NCBI GenBank assembly: GCA_017792465.1
Contig: CP051234.1
Location: 622,606-686,605 of the forward strand
DNA: 64,000 nucleotides
Source of the DNA: Filomicrobium sp.
GTDB taxonomy: Bacteria > Pseudomonadota > Alphaproteobacteria > Rhizobiales > Hyphomicrobiaceae
Reading direction: 5' to 3'
The position numbers were made by a program, and so were the translations under genes. Of the stretch, positions 17,746-26,897 are shown in pieces. A model generated the notes under the pieces. It did no database searches. It worked only from the letters and a program-made list of their open reading frames with translations, and had not been told where the DNA came from. Within the stretch, counting starts at the first letter, position 1, and each line of letters begins with the position of its first letter.

Positions 17746-18215
17746 TCAAAGGCCTCCTTGAGCAAGGCGTCGAGCTTGTCAGCATCGAGGCGTCCGACAA
17801 CGCGCTGATCGAGCATGGCAGCAGGAGCGGTCGCACAAAGGCCGAGGCAATAAACCGTCTCTAGGGTGACACGTCTGTCAGCACTCGTTTCGCCACAGGC
17901 CACGCCAAGCCGTGCTTCGGCCGTTTCTACCAGGCGCTCGCAGCCCATCGCCTGACAGGCTTCCGCCCGGCAGACCTTGAGCGTATGACGGCCAGCCGGT
18001 TCGCGGTGGAAGTCGTGATAGAAGGTCACGACGCCATGCACTTCGGCACGCGAGAGATTGAGCGCGTCGGCGATGATCGGTACGGCTTTTTCGGGAACGC
18101 AACCGAAGGCGTGCTGCACATCATGCAGGATCGGAAGCAGCGGTCCCTCGCGGTCCTCGTGGCGGGCCACGATCGCGCGTGTCTCCGCCTCACTCCAGTC
18201 GGTACCTTCGGGCAT
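17742..18215 (-). CDS. fdsG: NAD-dependent formate dehydrogenase, gamma ([2Fe-2S]) subunit
   Basis: 157 residues, NuoE-like. Four ligating cysteines are visible in CRAEACQAMGC (C-x4-C) and YCLGLC (C-x3-C), the arrangement of the thioredoxin-fold [2Fe-2S] ferredoxins. It begins the fdsGBAD operon; GGAG is 7 bases before the ATG. A 157-bp gap separates it from the upstream LysR gene, so a separate promoter is likely there. Confidence 0.95.
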   Translation of the reverse strand: MPEGTDWSEAETRAIVARHEDREGPLLPILHDVQHAFGCVPEKAVPIIADALNLSRAEVHGVVTFYHDFHREPAGRHTLKVCRAEACQAMGCERLVETAEARLGVACGETSADRRVTLETVYCLGLCATAPAAMLDQRVVGRLDADKLDALLKEAFE

Positions 18216-18372
18216 CCACCGTCTCCGCGCCTGTGAAAATCAGGGACACGTTCGATGGAATGTCGCACGGCATCAATAGAGCAGTTCCGTTGTGCGATTG
18301 CAAAATCCTATCGTCCGGATGAATTGGCGGTTTGCGGCGGGACTTAGTCCACAATCCTGCACTGCAGCGGGG

Positions 18373-19290
18373 CTAGACCGGAGACTTCTCAGGCCGGCGG
18401 AACGCCTTTTCGGCGAACGTTATGAACTTCGCTACAACCGGCGTGTGCGTTGCGCGATCCGGCAGGATGAGTCCAACTTCATGCTTGATGACCGGCTCGA
18501 CTAAGGGAATTGCGCGAAGCCGGCCCGGCCGTTCCAGTTCGGCGGCAAAGCGCACCGGAATGATGCTGGCCCAGCCGCCGGTGCGCACATGAGCATACAA
18601 AACCAGCATCGAGTTTGATTCCAGCGTGCAGTTTGGTTTAGCGCCAGCTTCGCGCAGATGCCGGTCGATGAGGCGGCGGTTCTGCATATCCGAAGACAGC
18701 TGGCAGAGCGGCAAGCGCCCGGCTTCTTTCCACGTCACGGTCTCTTGATCTTCAAAAGGGCCGTCAGGGGCAACAAGCAAGGCATAGCGCTCGTCATAAA
18801 GCGGGATACCGCGAAACCGGCCGAGGGGCTCCTCGCCGAGGTAGGAAATCCCAATATCAACTTCGAGGTTTTGCAGCTTTGAAAGGATCGCTTCGGATGT
18901 GATGGCCGAGACTTTAAAGGTCACATCGGGACATCGACCACGGAAAGGGATGGTGATCTCGGAAACGATTGGGAGTGCTGTTGGAATGACGCCGAGCTTC
19001 AGTTCCCCCCGCAAGTTCCGGCGCAGCGCGTCAACCTCCTGGCGCATCGCCCGCATGTCACTTGTCAGTTGACGCGCCCAGGTGAGGACGTGCTCGCCTT
19101 CTTTGGTGAAACCGCGAAAACGCGAGCCGCGTTCGACGATGCGGACGCCCAGTTGATCTTCCAGGCTCTTGACCGCCGACGACAGTGTAGGCTGCGTGAC
19201 GCCAGCCGACTGGGCTGCCTTTCCGAAATGCTTCTCGCTCGCGAGATGGAGTAGAAGCTCAAGCTTATCGAGCATTTCAGGAGAGCTCAC
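18373..19290 (-). CDS. LysR-family regulator, probable formate dehydrogenase regulator
   Basis: 305 residues from a GTG at 19290; an in-frame ATG five codons later is the alternative. The N-terminal winged helix-turn-helix (KHFGKAAQSAGVTQPTLSSAVKSLE divided as HFGKAAQSAGV and TQPTLSSAVKSLE) is followed by a two-lobed effector-binding domain. The start overlaps the end of the DUF2478 gene, so they share an mRNA. It lies directly upstream of fdsGBAD and divergent from the FDH3 cluster. LysR genes at this place (FdsR) control fds in other bacteria; the effector here is unknown. Confidence 0.9.
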   Translation of the reverse strand: MSSPEMLDKLELLLHLASEKHFGKAAQSAGVTQPTLSSAVKSLEDQLGVRIVERGSRFRGFTKEGEHVLTWARQLTSDMRAMRQEVDALRRNLRGELKLGVIPTALPIVSEITIPFRGRCPDVTFKVSAITSEAILSKLQNLEVDIGISYLGEEPLGRFRGIPLYDERYALLVAPDGPFEDQETVTWKEAGRLPLCQLSSDMQNRRLIDRHLREAGAKPNCTLESNSMLVLYAHVRTGGWASIIPVRFAAELERPGRLRAIPLVEPVIKHEVGLILPDRATHTPVVAKFITFAEKAFRRPEKSPV

Positions 19291-19864
19291 TCATTGGCTG
19301 TGCGGCAAGCGTCGGTCGACCTGCGGCTCTTGGCAGCCGGTCATACCAATCGATGATCGACTCGAGGTTGGGTTCCAGAACATCGCCCAAACCGCCGTGA
19401 AACTCGTTCCATGCCGGAAGATAATCGGCGCGCACTGCAATGAGCGTCGGTCGTTCGTCTTCGGCGCAGCGCTGCAGGACGTTGCGTAAACCATTGCCCT
19501 CGCTTTCGGCCCGGCCAAAGCGATTGAGGATGATGATGTCGGCGTTCTCTTTCAATGACGCTTCGATCCACTGGCTCGCGTCCGCCATCGCCCCATAATC
19601 CAGACGACAGCCTTTTGAGTGATGGCCACGCGGTTGCATGATCGGAAGTTCCCAAGTCGCGCCGATCGCTTTCAGCCGGAGATTGGATCCGTCACAGCCG
19701 GGCGTTTCCGAATATGTCTGCAGCACGCCCGCTGCGATGAGACCACGCATGTGGAAGACCTCTGCAACGCGCGCCAGAAGTTCATCGATGCGAAACGGCT
19801 GCTCGAACGCAACGCCCGCGAGCCAGTTCGACGTCGAAGCGGGACGTGTTTGCGGGTTGGCCAT
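19277..19864 (-). CDS. DUF2478-like protein
   Basis: 195 residues. The order of motifs, RGLIAAGVLQT near residue 40, a basic GHHSKGCRLDYG segment near 80, then IIILNRFGRAESEG near 115, fits the DUF2478 family, which is often seen beside molybdenum transport and formate dehydrogenase genes. The alternating hydrophobic strands suggest a P-loop-like alpha/beta fold, but no Walker A motif is visible. AGGA is 7 bases before the ATG. It is first in a probable operon with the LysR gene. No function is established. Confidence 0.6.
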   Translation of the reverse strand: MANPQTRPASTSNWLAGVAFEQPFRIDELLARVAEVFHMRGLIAAGVLQTYSETPGCDGSNLRLKAIGATWELPIMQPRGHHSKGCRLDYGAMADASQWIEASLKENADIIILNRFGRAESEGNGLRNVLQRCAEDERPTLIAVRADYLPAWNEFHGGLGDVLEPNLESIIDWYDRLPRAAGRPTLAAQPMSELS

Positions 19865-20001
19865 ACGGGGGTCCTACATGGTTGCACGCGTCCGTGAATG
19901 CTCCACTGATCCTGTCGCGACGGACCGCGAAGGTTGAAGTTGTGAGGAGCGGACAAAACGGCGGTTGTCATATGTATACGACTGTATAAAATAGCACAAA
20001 A

Positions 20002-20026
20002 TGTCGCAATGAAGAAAAATGCGACA
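20002..20026. promoter_or_regulatory. Inverted repeat in the divergent FDH promoter region
   Basis: TGTCGCA (20002-20008) and TGCGACA (20020-20026) form a perfect 7-bp dyad with an 11-base spacer. It lies between the DUF2478-LysR operon and the DUF3306-torD operon. A second dyad, TATAC-gact-GTATA, lies at 19975-19988. The spacing suits one dimer of a LysR or similar regulator. Confidence 0.5.
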
Positions 20027-20071
20027 CATAAAACATAATAATACTCATCAACGCGCTAGCGGAGCGAGGAA

Positions 20072-20674
20072 ATGTCTCAACAGAAAGAAGATGTTCTGTC
20101 GCGCTGGTCGCGGCTGAAGCGCACCGACACCAAAGCGCCGGACGACCAATCCGCGACCGAGCCGCAGACCGAATTGCAAGTTGCTCCCGCTGACGACACG
20201 ACTCCCTTGGCAGATTCGGAAGAAGGGACGGAAGAGCCTTCGGCAATCGACGACCTACCAGACATCGAGACACTGACTTACGACTCCGACTTCACGGCCT
20301 TCATGCGTGACGGCGTACCTGCCGCAATCCGCAATGCCGCGCTCAAAAAGCTCTGGGGGTCAGACCCGGTGCTCGCCAATGTCGATGGGCTCAATGACTA
20401 CGATCTCGATTACTCGATGACCGAGTTCATCCAGATCGCGACCGAGTCTGCCGAAGACCTGCTGCGCGGCAAAAAGCGTAAAAGCGCGCACGACTTGCGG
20501 CGCGAAGAACGCGAAGAGCGTCAAAACGTTGAGCGCCAGCGCGAGCTGGCCCGGGAATGCGGTCCGCGCAATCGAGCCCAAGCCGACAATCAGAACGATC
20601 CACCGCAAGACAGCGACGCTGCCGGCCGCTCGGTAGCGGCGCACGACGGCGACACGGAGGGCTCGCACTCATGA
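20072..20674 (+). CDS. DUF3306 protein of formate dehydrogenase clusters
   Basis: 200 residues. The start (VLSRWSRLK) and the central motif (LKKLWGSDPVLANVDGLNDY) define DUF3306. The tail is charged and Arg/Glu-rich (about 140-200), probably coiled or disordered. DUF3306 genes accompany periplasmic formate dehydrogenase operons but have no known activity; a role in enzyme maturation is inference. There is no signal peptide. The stop overlaps the torD-like start by 3 bases. Confidence 0.85.
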   Translation: MSQQKEDVLSRWSRLKRTDTKAPDDQSATEPQTELQVAPADDTTPLADSEEGTEEPSAIDDLPDIETLTYDSDFTAFMRDGVPAAIRNAALKKLWGSDPVLANVDGLNDYDLDYSMTEFIQIATESAEDLLRGKKRKSAHDLRREEREERQNVERQRELARECGPRNRAQADNQNDPPQDSDAAGRSVAAHDGDTEGSHS

Positions 20675-21360
20675 CCGGATTTGCAGCGCAGTCAGAAGAG
20701 AAGGCGGTGCGCCCTGCTCGTATCGAGATGGGAGCGAGCCACTCGCAATCGTCATTCGAAACCAGCGAACTCGCGCCGGAAGACCAGCATCGCGCAGCGC
20801 TCTACCATCTGCTGGGAGCGCTATTTTTTGAATCTCCATCACACCAGCTGCTCGACGAAATCGGTCAACTCACTGGAGGCGACGGCCACTTTCCGACCGC
20901 CATCGGTGAACTGGGAACTGCAGCACGGAGCTGTTCGCAAGTCGAGGTGGCCAACGAATTCGAAAGGCTCTTCACGGGCACACCCGTCGCGCAGCTCATG
21001 CCCTACGCCTCACACTATCAGGGTGGACGCTTGTTTGGCCGTCCCTTGGCCGAACTCAGAATGGAAATGGCCCGACGCGGTATAGCGCGCAACGAAAATG
21101 CCACCGAACCTGAAGACCATGTCGCACCGGTTTGTGAAATGATGGCCGGCCTGATCCTCGGGAAATTTGGGGAGCCACCACTTCCGCTCGGGCAACAGAA
21201 GCAGTTTTTCGATGCTCATATTTCTCCCTGGATGGGCAATTTCTTTGCGGATCTGACTGCGGCTCGCGATGCCAGCCTTTATCGCCACGTCGGAAACGTC
21301 GGCAAGCTGTTCATCGAGCTTGAAAAGACATCGCTTTCAATGGTTTCGGTCGAAGACTGA
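20671..21360 (+). CDS. TorD/DmsD-family molybdoenzyme chaperone
   Basis: 229 residues from the ATG that overlaps the DUF3306 stop. After a poorly conserved 35-residue N-terminus it is all-helical, with the TorD-like motifs YHLLGALFFESP, EFERLFTG and a P-Y-A-S-H-Y-Q-G-G-R-L segment. EDHVAPVCEMMAGLI resembles the E-x-D-H core of the family. Such chaperones bind the Tat signal of a molybdoenzyme and hold it for cofactor loading. The client is most likely the FDH3-type catalytic subunit downstream. Confidence 0.9.
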   Translation: MTGFAAQSEEKAVRPARIEMGASHSQSSFETSELAPEDQHRAALYHLLGALFFESPSHQLLDEIGQLTGGDGHFPTAIGELGTAARSCSQVEVANEFERLFTGTPVAQLMPYASHYQGGRLFGRPLAELRMEMARRGIARNENATEPEDHVAPVCEMMAGLILGKFGEPPLPLGQQKQFFDAHISPWMGNFFADLTAARDASLYRHVGNVGKLFIELEKTSLSMVSVED

Positions 21361-21418
21361 CGCCGGCACGCCTGAGCGCTTCCCAAGCCCGCCCCCACTC
21401 TCCAACCAATTAATCCGC

Positions 21419-21447
21419 AAACGCGCTCTGCATTAGAGTGCGTTTTT
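21419..21447 (+). terminator. Intrinsic terminator after the torD-like gene
   Basis: The stem AAACGCGCTCT pairs with AGAGTGCGTTT (11 pairs including one G-T) around a 5-base loop, followed by TTTTTGTG. It separates the chaperone genes from the structural genes, which therefore probably have their own promoter at 21450-21600. Confidence 0.75.
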
Positions 21448-21612
21448 GTGTGTTTTTGCGCTTTTTATGCTGGATTGTTCGGAACTATAGCGCTTAAATG
21501 CGCCAGAACGACGCATTGGTGTGACGCGCACCGCGCTGCTCCAGCGTCGCTTGGCGACCGATCATTCGGCAGAACGCGGGGGCACCCTCGCAGACCTTCA
21601 GGGAGCAATGGC

Positions 21613-21834
21613 ATGTCGAAAGGGACTTCACAGAACAGACCAAGAGGACCCGACGGGGTCAGCCGCCGAAGCTTTTTTGCATCGATGGGTGCGATCGCAG
21701 GTGGCGTCGCAGGCTCAGCGCTGGCGTCGGGTGACGCTCATGCGCAAAGCCGCACTCCAGCTAATGAGCCATCCGGTACGGGCTATCGCGAAACCGAACA
21801 CGTCAAGACCTACTACGACTTGGCACGGTTCTAG
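21613..21834 (+). CDS. Small Tat-signal protein of the formate dehydrogenase region
   Basis: 73 residues from the ATG at 21613 (GGGAG 7 bases upstream). The twin-arginine motif SRRSFFAS near residue 17 is followed by a hydrophobic Gly/Ala stretch and an A-x-A cleavage site (DAHA-Q). About 28 residues remain after it. Short Tat-target proteins of this kind are routinely encoded just before periplasmic formate dehydrogenase subunits. Their role is unknown. Because it has a Tat signal but almost no mature domain, it may ride with or guide the FDH complex during export. Confidence 0.8.
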   Translation: MSKGTSQNRPRGPDGVSRRSFFASMGAIAGGVAGSALASGDAHAQSRTPANEPSGTGYRETEHVKTYYDLARF

Positions 21835-21873
21835 GGCCCACGAGGCGTCACGAACGGATAGGGACAACACGTC

Positions 21874-24804
21874 ATGCTTAGAAAGACATCAAGTTCTTCG
21901 CCCAAAAGTTCTCGAATGGCGGCCTTGGATTTCAAGTCCGCTTTGAGCGCCGTCGACCGAAGAACGTTTTTGCGCAATTCGGGGATCGCGGCCGGTGGGC
22001 TTGGCGTTGCGGGGTTGGGCTTCTCATCGGTCCAGAAAGCCAATAGCGCGGCTGGAAAGGCGGCGGCCAGCGGCACGCCTCCGGAAATCAAGACAAGCGT
22101 CTGCACCTTCTGCGCGGTTGGTTGCGCAGTGAAAGCTGAAGTCAAGGACGGCGTTTGGATCGGACAAGAGCCAGCCTTCGACAGCCCGATCAATGTTGGC
22201 GCGCACTGCGCGAAAGGGGCGGCCCTTCGCGAAGAAACGATTTCCGAACGTCGCCTCAAACATCCGCTCAAGCTGGTTGACGGCAAGTGGAAGAGGATCT
22301 CGTGGGATAACGCCATCAATGAGATCGGCGACCAGATGCTGAAGATCCGCGAAGAATCCGGACCCGACTCGGTCTACTGGCTCGGCTCGGCAAAAGTCTC
22401 AAACGAGCAAGGCTATCTGTTCCGCAAGTTCGCCGCCTTCTGGGGTACGAACAACGTCGATCACCAAGCGCGCATCTGTCACTCCTCGACCGTCGCCGGG
22501 GTTGCCAACACCTGGGGCTACGGCGCGATGACGAACTCCTTCAACGATATGCACAATTCAAAGTGCATCATAACTTTCGGCGGTAATCCGGCAGAAGCGC
22601 ATCCGGTTTCGATGCTGCATATCCTGAAGGCCAAGGAAAAGAATAACGCGCCTTACATTGTCGTCGACCCGCGCTTCACCAAGACGGCAGCGCATGCCAC
22701 CGAATTTGTTCAGCCGCGCCCAGGTACGGACATCGCCGTTATCTGGGGCATCCTATGGCATATCTTTGAGAACGGCTGGGAAGACAAAGAGTATATCCGC
22801 CAGCGCACCTGGGGCATGGATAAGGTCCGCGAGGAAGTCAAGAAGTGGCATCCCGATGAGGTCCAGCGCGTCAGCGGCGTTCCAGGGGCTCAGTTGCGCA
22901 GAGTGGCTCACACTCTGGTGACGAACAAGCCGGTGTGCCTGACGTGGACGCTGGGCATGACCCAGCACACCATCGGCAACAACAACACCCGCGCCATGCC
23001 GATCCTGCAGCTCGCACTCGGCAACATCGGCAAGGACGGCGGCGGCACCAACATCTTCCGCGGTCACGACAACGTCCAGGGTTGCACCGACATGGGCGTC
23101 CTGTGCCATACGCTGCCGGCCTATTACGGTCTCTCATCGGGGGCCTGGAAGCACTGGTCGCGCGTCTGGAATGTCGACTACGATTACATGAAGGACCGCT
23201 TTGCCAACACCAAGGATAAAGACGGCAAAGACAAGAGCATGATGGAGATTGCCGGCACGCCTGTGTCGCGCTGGTATGAACTCGCCATCATGGACAAAGA
23301 GGATATCGACCAGAACGACAACTTGCGGGCGATGGTCTTTTGGGGGCACTCCGTCAACTCCTTGACGCGTCTGCCAGCCCAGCAGGAAGCCTTCACCAAG
23401 CTCGACCTGCTCGTCATCGTCGACCCTTATGTTCCCGCTTCCGCCCTCTTCGGCGAACGCAAGAACAACACCTACCTTCTGCCGGCGTGCAGCCAGTTCG
23501 AAACCTATGGCGCGATTACCGCTTCGAACCGGTCGGTCCAATGGCGCGAAAAGGTGGTCGAGCCGATCTTCGAGTCGCGGCCCGATCACGAGATCATGTA
23601 TCGCTTCGCCAAGAAGTTCGGATACGACGGCGAGATGTTCAAGAATATCAAGATCAACGGCAATGAGCCGCTGATCGAGGACATTACGCGCGAGATCAAC
23701 AAGGGTTTCTGGACCATCGGCTACACCGGTCAGTCGCCCGAACGCCTGAAGTTGCATATGGCCAATATGCATACCTTCGACAAGACGACGTTGAAGGCGA
23801 ATGGCGGGCCTTGCGACGGCGAATACTTCTGCCTGCCGTGGCCCTGCTGGGGTACGGCAGACATGAAGCACCCCGGAACGCCGAACCTTTACAATCCCTC
23901 GAAACCCGTTTCCGAAGGCGGTCTGGCATTCCGCGCACGCTTCGGCGTCGATGGGCCTGCCGACTGGGGCGGCGGCTCGCTACTGGCCGAAGGCGACACC
24001 GAGGGCGTCTCCTATCCCGTGGGCTCCGAACTGACGACCGGCTACCCCGAGTTCACGATGGCGATGCTGAAGAAACTCGGCTGGGATGCGGACCTGACCG
24101 ACGACGAACGCGCCACCATCGAAGCCGTCGGCGGCGACAAGGCGAACTGGAAGACCGACTTGTCCGGCGGCATCCAGCGCGTCGCGGTCAAGCACGGGTG
24201 CGCACCGTTCGGAAACGCCAAGGCCCGGTGCGTGGTCTGGACGTTCCCGGACCCAGTGCCCATCCATCGCGAACCGCTCTACACGCCGCGCCGCGATTTG
24301 GTTGCCGACTACCCGACCTATCCGGATCGCCGCATGTACCGGCTGCCGATCAAGTACGCCAGCATTCAGCAGGTCGACTACGCCAAGGACTATCCGCTGG
24401 TCCTGTCTTCGGGCTGTCTTGTCGAGCACGAAGGCGGGGGCGCGAAGTCGTTTGCCAACCCGTGGCTCGCCGAGTTGCAGCAAAACATGTTTGCCCAGGT
24501 CAATCCGCGCGATGCCAACAACCATGGCATCAAAGACGGATCGGCGATGTTCCTGGAAAGCCCCGAAGGCGCGTCCATTCAGGTGCAGGCGAAGATCACC
24601 AACTCGGTGGCGCCAGGCAACGTCTGGATCCCGTATCACTTCCTCGGGCGCTTCCAGGGCAAGGACCTGTCCGGGAAGTTCCCCGAAGGAACCGGACCCT
24701 ACGTCCTTGGGGAGTCGGGCAACATCGCCATGACCTATGGCTATGACTCGGTCACCAACATCCAAGAGAACAAAGTCTCGCTGTGCCGCATCCGGGCAGC
24801 CTAG
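21874..24804 (+). CDS. fdh3A: Periplasmic formate dehydrogenase (FDH3 type), catalytic subunit
   Basis: 976 residues. A Tat signal (DRRTFLRNSG near residue 29) is followed by a [4Fe-4S] motif (CTFCAVGC) and the molybdopterin-bisMGD domains. Cys202 in QARICHSST is the probable Mo or W ligand; no selenocysteine codon is used. Motifs such as GGNPAEAHPV and GNNNTRAMPILQ are typical of the large periplasmic formate dehydrogenases. It probably oxidises formate in the periplasm and feeds electrons through the iron-sulfur and cytochrome b subunits to quinone. Mo or W cannot be told from sequence. Confidence 0.94.
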   Translation: MLRKTSSSSPKSSRMAALDFKSALSAVDRRTFLRNSGIAAGGLGVAGLGFSSVQKANSAAGKAAASGTPPEIKTSVCTFCAVGCAVKAEVKDGVWIGQEPAFDSPINVGAHCAKGAALREETISERRLKHPLKLVDGKWKRISWDNAINEIGDQMLKIREESGPDSVYWLGSAKVSNEQGYLFRKFAAFWGTNNVDHQARICHSSTVAGVANTWGYGAMTNSFNDMHNSKCIITFGGNPAEAHPVSMLHILKAKEKNNAPYIVVDPRFTKTAAHATEFVQPRPGTDIAVIWGILWHIFENGWEDKEYIRQRTWGMDKVREEVKKWHPDEVQRVSGVPGAQLRRVAHTLVTNKPVCLTWTLGMTQHTIGNNNTRAMPILQLALGNIGKDGGGTNIFRGHDNVQGCTDMGVLCHTLPAYYGLSSGAWKHWSRVWNVDYDYMKDRFANTKDKDGKDKSMMEIAGTPVSRWYELAIMDKEDIDQNDNLRAMVFWGHSVNSLTRLPAQQEAFTKLDLLVIVDPYVPASALFGERKNNTYLLPACSQFETYGAITASNRSVQWREKVVEPIFESRPDHEIMYRFAKKFGYDGEMFKNIKINGNEPLIEDITREINKGFWTIGYTGQSPERLKLHMANMHTFDKTTLKANGGPCDGEYFCLPWPCWGTADMKHPGTPNLYNPSKPVSEGGLAFRARFGVDGPADWGGGSLLAEGDTEGVSYPVGSELTTGYPEFTMAMLKKLGWDADLTDDERATIEAVGGDKANWKTDLSGGIQRVAVKHGCAPFGNAKARCVVWTFPDPVPIHREPLYTPRRDLVADYPTYPDRRMYRLPIKYASIQQVDYAKDYPLVLSSGCLVEHEGGGAKSFANPWLAELQQNMFAQVNPRDANNHGIKDGSAMFLESPEGASIQVQAKITNSVAPGNVWIPYHFLGRFQGKDLSGKFPEGTGPYVLGESGNIAMTYGYDSVTNIQENKVSLCRIRAA

Positions 24805-24816
24805 GAGGAATGAACA

Positions 24817-25410
24817 ATGGCAAGGATGAAGTTCCTTTGTGACTCCGAGCGCTGCATCGACTGCAACGCCTGCGTCACAGCTTGCAAGAACGAGCATGAA
24901 GTGCCGTGGGGCATCAACCGCCGGCGCGTCGTCACCATCAGCGAAGGCGAACCGGGACAGAAATCCGTTTCGGTTGCCTGCATGCACTGCTCGGACGCGC
25001 CGTGCATGGCGGTCTGTCCGGTCGACTGCTTCTATCAGTCGGAAGAGGGCGTCGTGCTGCACTCGAAGGATCTGTGTATCGGCTGCGGATACTGTTTTTA
25101 CGCCTGTCCGTTCGGCGCTCCGCAGTATCCGCAGGTCGGCAACTTCGGGTCACGCGGCAAGATGGACAAGTGCACGTTCTGCTCTGGCGGTCCGGAAGCC
25201 AACAACTCTTCGGCCGAATTCGAGAAGTACGGCCGCAACCGTTTGGCTGAAGGCAAGCTGCCGCTGTGTGCGGAGATGTGCTCAACAAAGGCTTTGCTGG
25301 CAGGCGACGGCAACACCGTTTCCGACATCTATCGCGAACGCGTCGTGAGCCGTGGCTTTGGTTCGGGAGCCTGGGGGTGGGGAAAAGCCTACCAGGGTCA
25401 GCCGGGCTAA
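24817..25410 (+). CDS. fdh3B: Formate dehydrogenase (FDH3 type), iron-sulfur subunit
   Basis: 197 residues with four [4Fe-4S] cysteine groups: CIDCNACVTAC, CMHCSDAPCMAVCP, CIGCGYCFYACP and CTFC. There is no signal peptide, as expected if it is carried out by the Tat signal of the catalytic partner. It begins 12 bases after the catalytic gene with AGGAGG upstream. It is the electron conduit between the catalytic subunit and the membrane cytochrome. Confidence 0.94.
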   Translation: MARMKFLCDSERCIDCNACVTACKNEHEVPWGINRRRVVTISEGEPGQKSVSVACMHCSDAPCMAVCPVDCFYQSEEGVVLHSKDLCIGCGYCFYACPFGAPQYPQVGNFGSRGKMDKCTFCSGGPEANNSSAEFEKYGRNRLAEGKLPLCAEMCSTKALLAGDGNTVSDIYRERVVSRGFGSGAWGWGKAYQGQPG

Positions 25411-25446
25411 ACCTCGTCTTCGTTACGAACGCATTTTGAAAACGCG

Positions 25447-25480
25447 ACAAGGCAGACCGGCTCCATCTGTTCTGCCTTGT
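25447..25480 (+). other. Hairpin inside the formate dehydrogenase operon
   Basis: A perfect 10-bp stem (ACAAGGCAGA/TCTGCCTTGT) with a 14-base loop is followed by TGCTTCTC. It lies between the iron-sulfur and cytochrome subunit genes and may partly terminate or protect the upstream mRNA. Confidence 0.5.
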
Positions 25481-25557
25481 TGCTTCTCAGGCAGCGCATT
25501 AAGTCGTCGGCCAATGCGCCTGAGTGCGAAATCGAATCAATATGGGCAGGTGTAGTC

Positions 25558-26811
25558 ATGAACGGTTTTATTGGAGCGCCAAACGGACCTGAAAGGATGT
25601 TGCGGGTTCGTCTCCTCCTCAGCATTGCTGTTGCGCTCGTTGCAATGCTGCCTGGCTTGAGCTTTGCGCAAGCGCCCAGCGCTCAGCACCCACATGGAGC
25701 CGGACGGCCGACGCCGGTCCCATCGAAAATCACCGAAGGCCAGCTTCCAGGTGGAACGCTCGGCAAGCAATCCTCGGAGATTTGGAAAAAACTGCGCGAG
25801 GGTGAACGCGGCGCCATAAACATTCCCGACGAGAAGGCGGCGCAACTCATTCGCGGCCGGGCGAAACGTCTCAACACGGAAGCGGACATCCGGCGTGCGA
25901 TGGAGCTGCGTCGCCAGCAGTCGGATGCCGCCGACACTGGTAACATCGCGTCGTGGGTGGAATACCGGAAGGGACCGCTGGCGCGTTATGGCGCGTATGG
26001 CATGCTCGGCATGCTTGCTCTTCTCGTCGTGTTCTATTTCGTGCGCGGGCCCGTGCGGATCGAACATGGCAAGTCAGGACGCGTGATCGACAGGTTCGCG
26101 ACCATTGAGCGCGTCGGACATTGGCTTGTTGCCGTCAGCTTCATCATCCTCGGCTTGACAGGCTTGGCACTGCTTTATGGACGAAGCGTCTTGATCCCGG
26201 TTCTGGGCAAGGAAGCCTTCGCCAGCATCGCAATGACCGGCAAACTCCTACACAACTACATCGCCTTTTCCTTCATGGCAGGCTTGGCGATGATCTTCGT
26301 GGCTTGGGTGAAAGATAACATCCCGCATCCGCGCGACCTGGAATGGGTTGCAAAAGGCGGTGGCGTCTTGCTGAAGAGCGTGCATCCGCCGGCAAAGAAG
26401 TTCAACGCGGGTCAGAAGGTCGTCTTCTGGGTCGTGATCCTCGGTGGGATTTCGATGAGCCTTTCGGGTCTGGCGCTGATGTTCCCCTTCGAGATGCCGC
26501 TGTTTGCAAAAACCTTTGCGGCTCTCAATACGATTGGCTTTACTCTGCCGACCAACTTGTCACCCGTCGAAGAGATGCAATATTCCTCGGCTTGGCATGC
26601 GATCGTCGCGCTCGTGCTGATCTGTGTGATCCTCGCGCATATCTACATTGGCTCGATCGGCATGGAGGGGGCGTTCGATGCCATGGGGAGCGGCAAGGTC
26701 GATCTCAATTGGGCGCGTGAGCACCATGGGCTATGGGTCGAAGAAGTTGAAAACAAAGCCCCCGACAAAATTGACAGCCGAGAAATGCAATCCATGCACC
26801 CCGCAGAGTAG
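25558..26811 (+). CDS. fdh3C: Formate dehydrogenase (FDH3 type), cytochrome b subunit
   Basis: 417 residues from the ATG at 25558; the ATG 14 codons later (MLRVRLLLSI) is a good alternative because it opens directly into a signal peptide ending SFAQA. A 130-residue periplasmic region precedes four or five membrane spans. Histidines in RVGHWLVA, LLHNYIAF and SAWHAIVAL match the di-haem b ligands of FdnI-type gamma subunits. It anchors the enzyme and reduces quinone. Confidence 0.9.
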   Translation: MNGFIGAPNGPERMLRVRLLLSIAVALVAMLPGLSFAQAPSAQHPHGAGRPTPVPSKITEGQLPGGTLGKQSSEIWKKLREGERGAINIPDEKAAQLIRGRAKRLNTEADIRRAMELRRQQSDAADTGNIASWVEYRKGPLARYGAYGMLGMLALLVVFYFVRGPVRIEHGKSGRVIDRFATIERVGHWLVAVSFIILGLTGLALLYGRSVLIPVLGKEAFASIAMTGKLLHNYIAFSFMAGLAMIFVAWVKDNIPHPRDLEWVAKGGGVLLKSVHPPAKKFNAGQKVVFWVVILGGISMSLSGLALMFPFEMPLFAKTFAALNTIGFTLPTNLSPVEEMQYSSAWHAIVALVLICVILAHIYIGSIGMEGAFDAMGSGKVDLNWAREHHGLWVEEVENKAPDKIDSREMQSMHPAE

Positions 26812-26897
26812 GATGTTGGGCACAGGAACCCGGATTGCTGGCGCTGGGTCCCTTCCGCAAACACACTGCTGTTCAGTAGAAAAACCAGGAGATTGGG

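Noticed and set aside
23980-25062. 360-codon minus-strand frame opposite the FDH3 genes
   Set aside because: It overlaps two well-supported iron-sulfur/molybdenum subunit genes and has no start signal or motif.
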